From the NCBI GenBank assembly GCA_002385475.1, contig DGDO01000084.1, positions 8,295 to 18,168 on the forward strand: a stretch of DNA of 9,874 bases, given 5' to 3'. The translations under genes were made by a program, and so were the position numbers. Below the pieces are notes generated by a model. It was not told the DNA's origin. It saw only the letters and a program-made list of their open reading frames with translations, and did not search any database. Positions 7,063 to 9,874 of this stretch are shown in pieces. The first letter of the stretch is position 1, and the number at the start of each line of letters is the position of its first letter. Source of the DNA: Candidatus Sordicultor fermentans. Its GTDB lineage: Bacteria; Atribacterota; Atribacteria; Atribacterales; Caldatribacteriaceae.

Positions 7063-7911
7063 TCACTTAACTGAACCAAAGGTTAGACCACGAACAATAT
7101 GCTTCTGGACCAATAAGGCCAAAATTATCTCTGGAATAGCAGAAACAATGATGGCTGCTGCCATTTGACCCCAAAGAACGGCCTCATATCTGATAAATCC
7201 TAAAGAACCGGTAGTTACCGGCATAGTATTCTGGCCACCCACCACCAGGGCAAAAACAAAGTTATTCCAGCAGAAAATAAAAGTAAGAAGAGCCGTAGCC
7301 GCCAGTCCCCCTTTGGCCAGAGGTAGGCTAACCCTCCTAAAAGTCTGCCAGGGGCTGGCTCCATCGATCAAAGCCGCCTCTTCAACTGATATTGGAATAT
7401 CCATGAAATAGCTTCTACTCATCCAAACCACAAATGGGATTCCAATAAGCTGGTAAATGAGAATAAGACCTAAGTAATTATCAAGAAGCCCTATAGACTG
7501 GTAAATCCGATAAAGAGGTAAAGCAATAGCAATTTCGGGACCAAACCAAAAACTCAACAAGGTAAAAGCTATACTTTCCCGAGTAGATTCCTCTTTAAAT
7601 TTACCTCGAACCAAAACATAAGCTGCCGGAACCCCTATAATAATAGCCAGGAGAGTACTCATACCACTTAAGATGAAGCTGTTCAAAAAGTAACGGGGAA
7701 AATCAGGTTTCGAAGCAGGCAAAGAGGTAGTTCCAGTCTCGCCTGTAAAAAGACCGCGATAATTCATTAAAGTAGGCTTGAAAACGAACTTTGGCACCGG
7801 CGAAACAATATCACTGTGAGTTTTTAAGGAAAGAGTGAACGTCCAGTACATGGGAAAAACAAATACTATCACCAAGAGAGCCAGCAAAAAATAATAGAGG
7901 ACGTGCCGCAT
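7063..7911 (-). CDS. CUT1 sugar ABC transporter permease, MalG/UgpE type
   Basis: This is the second inner-membrane permease and the first gene of the minus-strand cluster. The 282 residues form six helices (near 4-24, 74-101, 113-133, 144-166, 202-225 and 248-268). An extended N-terminal periplasmic stretch runs from SLKTHSDI to the second helix. The EAA loop is VEEAALIDGASPWQTF (E178, A179, A180, G184). The C-terminus, QKHIVRGLTFGSVK, is the classic MalG-type ending. The ATG is preceded by AGGAGGTGAGA (7921-7931); the spacing is a little long, with GGAGG 14 nt before the start. A promoter about 260 nt upstream and a structured leader precede it. MalG before MalF before the binding protein reverses the common gene order. 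Confidence 0.9.
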   Translation of the reverse strand: MRHVLYYFLLALLVIVFVFPMYWTFTLSLKTHSDIVSPVPKFVFKPTLMNYRGLFTGETGTTSLPASKPDFPRYFLNSFILSGMSTLLAIIIGVPAAYVLVRGKFKEESTRESIAFTLLSFWFGPEIAIALPLYRIYQSIGLLDNYLGLILIYQLIGIPFVVWMSRSYFMDIPISVEEAALIDGASPWQTFRRVSLPLAKGGLAATALLTFIFCWNNFVFALVVGGQNTMPVTTGSLGFIRYEAVLWGQMAAAIIVSAIPEIILALLVQKHIVRGLTFGSVK

Positions 7912-7946
7912 TTAAGGTTTTCTCACCTCCTATTCAATTCTTATAT

Positions 7947-8001
7947 TCAAATCCTTTGATCTTTAACGGTAAAAATTAATGTCAAAAAGCAAAGGAATTG
8001 A
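7947..8001 (-). promoter_or_regulatory. Leader hairpin close to the permease ribosome binding site
   Basis: TCAAATCCTTTG (7947-7958) and CAAAGGAATTGA (7990-8001) pair at 11 of 12 positions around a 31-nt loop. In the minus-strand mRNA the stem ends about 15 nt before AGGAGGTGAGA, so it could influence translation or mRNA stability. A TTGACA (7980-7985, minus) lies in the loop, but no -10 at the right distance supports a second promoter. Confidence 0.35.
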
Positions 8002-8108
8002 TAGTCCTTCCCATAGTTTATTGTTGCTGAGTAGTACCTTTTCCCTTAACTAATAATATATTTTCAATAATTTTCTCGATACCACTTCCTTTTTTGTTTG
8101 CTTAAACA

Positions 8109-8148
8109 AAAAGGCTTCCAAAGCAATAAACTACTTTGGAAGCCTTTT
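8109..8148 (-). terminator. Intrinsic terminator in the leader of the transporter operon (possible attenuator)
   Basis: A perfect 15-bp inverted repeat (8109-8123 with 8134-8148, core GGCTTCC/GGAAGCC) encloses a 10-nt loop. On the minus strand it is followed by TTTTTGTTT, a good T-run. It begins only about 24 nt after the predicted start of the consensus promoter at 8178-8205. Unless read through, it would give an RNA of about 70 nt. A second inverted repeat, TTTTTGTTT/AAACAAAAA (8091-8099/8104-8112), shares 8109-8112 with it, so the two hairpins compete for the T-run. Confidence 0.7.
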
Positions 8149-8177
8149 CTCCTTTTCTCCCAGCCACCTCCTTGTTT

Positions 8178-8205
8178 AGTATAATACAACTAACCACATT
8201 GTCAA
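8178..8205 (-). promoter_or_regulatory. Consensus sigma-70 promoter for the transporter operon
   Basis: On the minus strand TTGACA (8200-8205) and TATACT (8178-8183) are separated by 16 bp, which predicts a transcript start near 8171. An inverted repeat, TTAGT-N8-ACTAA (8176-8193), overlaps the -10. Another, GGTC-N5-GACC (8206-8218), abuts the -35. Either could be an operator, though both are short. Confidence 0.7.
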
Positions 8206-8281
8206 GGTCGCGAAGACCGTTTGAAAATTCTTCTCCCCATGCTTTTATAGCTAACTGCAAAAAACCGCGGTGGTTCCTCCT

Positions 8282-8315
8282 CTTTGTGTTACATTCTTCT
8301 CTATGTGTGACATAG
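8282..8315. promoter_or_regulatory. Tandem operator-like sites upstream of the transporter promoter
   Basis: CTATGT-GTG-ACATAG (8301-8315) is a perfect 6-3-6 palindrome. CTTTGTGTTACATTC (8282-8296) matches it at 11 of 15 positions, with centres 19 bp apart. The core GT-N3-AC recalls sites of FadR-type GntR regulators, but that is only a resemblance. The sites lie roughly 115-140 bp upstream of the predicted operon start. Confidence 0.35.
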
Positions 8316-8814
8316 TCAGTCGCACAGTAATATCATTTTTCCTATACTACTATTAAAGAAATCTTATAAGCTTTTATGGAGATGATTAAATCGGGAGCAG
8401 TAGTATGAGAAAGCATAATAAGACTGACTCCCTATATCAAGACAGAAGTTTCATCCTGTTCGTTTCTGGTCTCTCTTAAGCAAGCTTCTCGGAGATTCGT
8501 GAAGTATCTCTATAAAGATATTGTCAAATGCGCGGGTTCTTCCATTTCTGCCGGTTTGAATACTACTTTCTCCAGTTTCCCAGTAGTTTATAATATAATA
8601 GGCTGGGAGCTCTGATAGCTATTGAACATCTGAAGATGAGAAATCAGTAATACCCTATCCAGACAAAAGCTCTCATCCTGGGTATTAGACATCTCTTAGG
8701 GCAATATACCTTGCTATAAAAAAACACCCGACTCAGATAAAGTAAAGATATATTTATTTTTAAAGATCTCTCCCGAACGTCACTCAAAAGAAACAGAAGA
8801 GATAACGCGTAGCC
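8316..8814. other. Gene-free divergent region with an imperfect direct repeat and alternative RNA pairings
   Basis: I find no credible gene here. Two related segments, 8430-8483 and 8653-8704, both run CCCTAT, AGACA, AAG, CATCCTG, TCTCTTA, GCAA in the same order and spacing, with small gaps. In the second copy TAATACCC (8648-8655) can pair with GGGTATTA (8680-8687), and GATGAGA (8635-8641) with TCTCATC (8671-8677). These pairings interleave, so they would normally exclude each other. A TATAAT lies at 8589-8594 without a matching -35. Confidence 0.35.
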
Positions 8815-8829
8815 TTGCAGTATCTGCAA
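8815..8829. promoter_or_regulatory. Palindromic operator-like site upstream of manC
   Basis: TTGCAG-TAT-CTGCAA is a perfect 6-3-6 palindrome. A TATAAT follows at 8835-8840, too close to TTGCAG to serve as its partner. The site is centred about 59 bp before the predicted manC start, a position suited to an activator. No known regulator is identified from the sequence. Confidence 0.35.
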
Positions 8830-8858
8830 TAACATATAATAAAACGAGAATAACCTGG

Positions 8859-8879
8859 ATTGTTTTGATACAATATAAG
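8859..8879 (+). promoter_or_regulatory. manC promoter carrying the element shared with the dehydrogenase gene
   Basis: Left part ATTGTTTTG, ATA, then CAATATAAG match the dehydrogenase-gene element at 18 of 21 positions in the same orientation, including an identical 14-mer, TTGATACAATATAA. It contains the extended -10 TGATACAAT (TACAAT at 8869-8874), which predicts a start near 8881 and a leader of about 14 nt before the ATG. Confidence 0.5.
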
Positions 8880-8894
8880 AAAGAAGGTGATAAA

Positions 8895-9874
8895 ATGACA
8901 GTAGCAGTGGTTATGGCGGGGGGACGAGGAGAGAGGCTGTGGCCCTTGAGCCGAAGCTATCGTCCCAAGCAGTTTGTTTCCTGGAAAGGGAATAGTTTTT
9001 TTCGAGCCACAGTAGACCGAATAACACCAGTAGTAGGAGCAGAAAATATTTACGTAGTAACTCAAAAAAAATATAAGGAACTGGCTCTAAAACAGGCTCC
9101 TTTTATCCCTCCCTCCAACGTTATAATAGAACCTCAGGGCAAAAATACCGCTCCCTGTATCGGTCTTGCGGCGGTTATAATCAGCACTTTAAAAAGTCCC
9201 GAAGAGATAATGATAGTTCTCCCTGCCGACCACTTTATAGGAGATGAAAGAACTTTTCAGAAGTTAATCCGTTTTGCCTGTCGTCTGGCAAGAGATGACT
9301 TTCTGGTCACCTTGGGTATCACCCCACTTTATCCTAACACCGGTTATGGATATATTCACTATGGAGAATCCCACCAAAAGGAAGGAGAAATGGAAGCATT
9401 TAAAGTTTTAAATTTTACCGAAAAACCAGACCTTGAAACTGCCAGAAAATATCTGAAAGAAGGAACGTATTTGTGGAATAGCGGGATATTTGTGTGGAAA
9501 GCCAAAGTCATTTTAGAAGAGATAGAAAAATATATGCCTGATTTATACCGGGGGCTTATGAAGATAAAAGAAAAAATAGGTACTCCACAAGAAAAAGAAG
9601 TGGCGAGCAAAGTCTTCAAAAATTTAGAAAGCACTTCCATAGATTATGGAGTAATGGAAAAAACTGACCGGGCTCTGGTCATCCCTGCCGATATGAAATG
9701 GAGTGATGTAGGTTCTTGGGTGGCTTTGGAAGAGATTGTGGAAAAAGACGAACAGGGAAATGTTGTTTTAAATAAACATCTGGGAATTGACACCCAAAAT
9801 TGCATCATCTGGACCAGAAAGCCAGTAGTAACTCTGGGCGTAAAAAACTTAGTAGTGGTGGAAGCTGATGATGT
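8895..9874 (+). CDS. manC: Mannose-1-phosphate guanylyltransferase (partial, 3' end beyond window)
   Basis: This cytoplasmic enzyme makes GDP-mannose from mannose 1-phosphate and GTP, for polysaccharides, glycans or mannosylated solutes. The first 326 residues are present and open to the window end. Visible motifs are the nucleotide-binding loop MAGGRGERLWPLSR (7-20) with PKQF (24-27), LPADH (109-113) with metal-binding D112, FTEKP (174-178), WNSGIF (194-199), YGVMEK (251-256) and WSDVGSW (269-275). This is the mannose-type nucleotidyltransferase family. At 326 residues it is near the end of the short form (about 350); whether a C-terminal phosphomannose isomerase domain follows cannot be seen. 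The ATG has AAGGTG 5 nt upstream. An A8 run (9064-9071) lies inside the gene. Confidence 0.92.
   Translation, partial: MTVAVVMAGGRGERLWPLSRSYRPKQFVSWKGNSFFRATVDRITPVVGAENIYVVTQKKYKELALKQAPFIPPSNVIIEPQGKNTAPCIGLAAVIISTLKSPEEIMIVLPADHFIGDERTFQKLIRFACRLARDDFLVTLGITPLYPNTGYGYIHYGESHQKEGEMEAFKVLNFTEKPDLETARKYLKEGTYLWNSGIFVWKAKVILEEIEKYMPDLYRGLMKIKEKIGTPQEKEVASKVFKNLESTSIDYGVMEKTDRALVIPADMKWSDVGSWVALEEIVEKDEQGNVVLNKHLGIDTQNCIIWTRKPVVTLGVKNLVVVEADD

Noticed and set aside
7980..7985. TTGACA as a second promoter for the permease operon
   Set aside because: No -10-like hexamer occurs 16-18 bp downstream on the minus strand.
8262..8280. ACCGCGG-containing segment resembling the T-box core
   Set aside because: The required TGGNACCGCG order is broken, and no stem I features or downstream aminoacyl-tRNA or amino-acid gene is present.
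8644..9065. Minus-strand open frames of 63 and 93 codons in the divergent region
   Set aside because: One overlaps manC antisense, and the other has low-complexity, cysteine/tyrosine-rich content, no ribosome site and no family resemblance.

Overview
This window looks like the chromosome of an AT-rich, probably anaerobic or thermophilic bacterium with a two-membrane envelope. Both substrate-binding proteins carry ordinary Sec signal peptides without a lipobox, so they are likely free in a periplasm. Strong Shine-Dalgarno sequences, TTG starts on three genes and lysine/glutamate-rich proteins fit lineages such as Atribacterota, Thermotogota, Dictyoglomota or a diderm Firmicute. The sequence alone does not decide between them.

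Layout. Positions 81-2534 (+) hold a compact zinc-type ABC importer operon, znuA-znuC-znuB, behind an extended -10 promoter. Positions 2535-3430 are a mostly gene-free stretch. It holds an IS21-type transposase stump (2758-2940), a run of inverted repeats (3103-3331) and a long bidirectional terminator (3365-3410). Positions 3436-7911 (-) hold a carbohydrate uptake and oxidation cluster. In transcription order it encodes a MalG-type permease, a MalF-type permease, a family 1 solute-binding protein and a zinc-dependent polyol/alcohol dehydrogenase most like the erythritol/L-threitol dehydrogenase group. No ATPase is encoded with the permeases, so a shared MsmK/MalK-type ATPase must come from elsewhere. 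Positions 7912-8894 are a nearly 1 kb divergent control region. At the right edge, manC (mannose-1-phosphate guanylyltransferase, +) starts at 8895 and runs off the window.

How it works together. The transporter would import a sugar or polyol, and the dehydrogenase would oxidise it or a product of it. ManC makes GDP-mannose for surface polysaccharide or solute synthesis.

The most interesting signals are regulatory. A 21-bp 9-3-9 palindrome covers the dehydrogenase -10 region and recurs with 18/21 identity, in the same orientation, at the manC promoter. The transporter operon has a consensus promoter followed at once by an intrinsic terminator, with an overlapping alternative hairpin, in a leader of about 260 nt. 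The divergent region also holds operator-like palindromes, an imperfect 50-bp direct repeat and a pair of mutually exclusive RNA pairings. No clearly new multi-gene system (defence, CRISPR, prophage) is visible.
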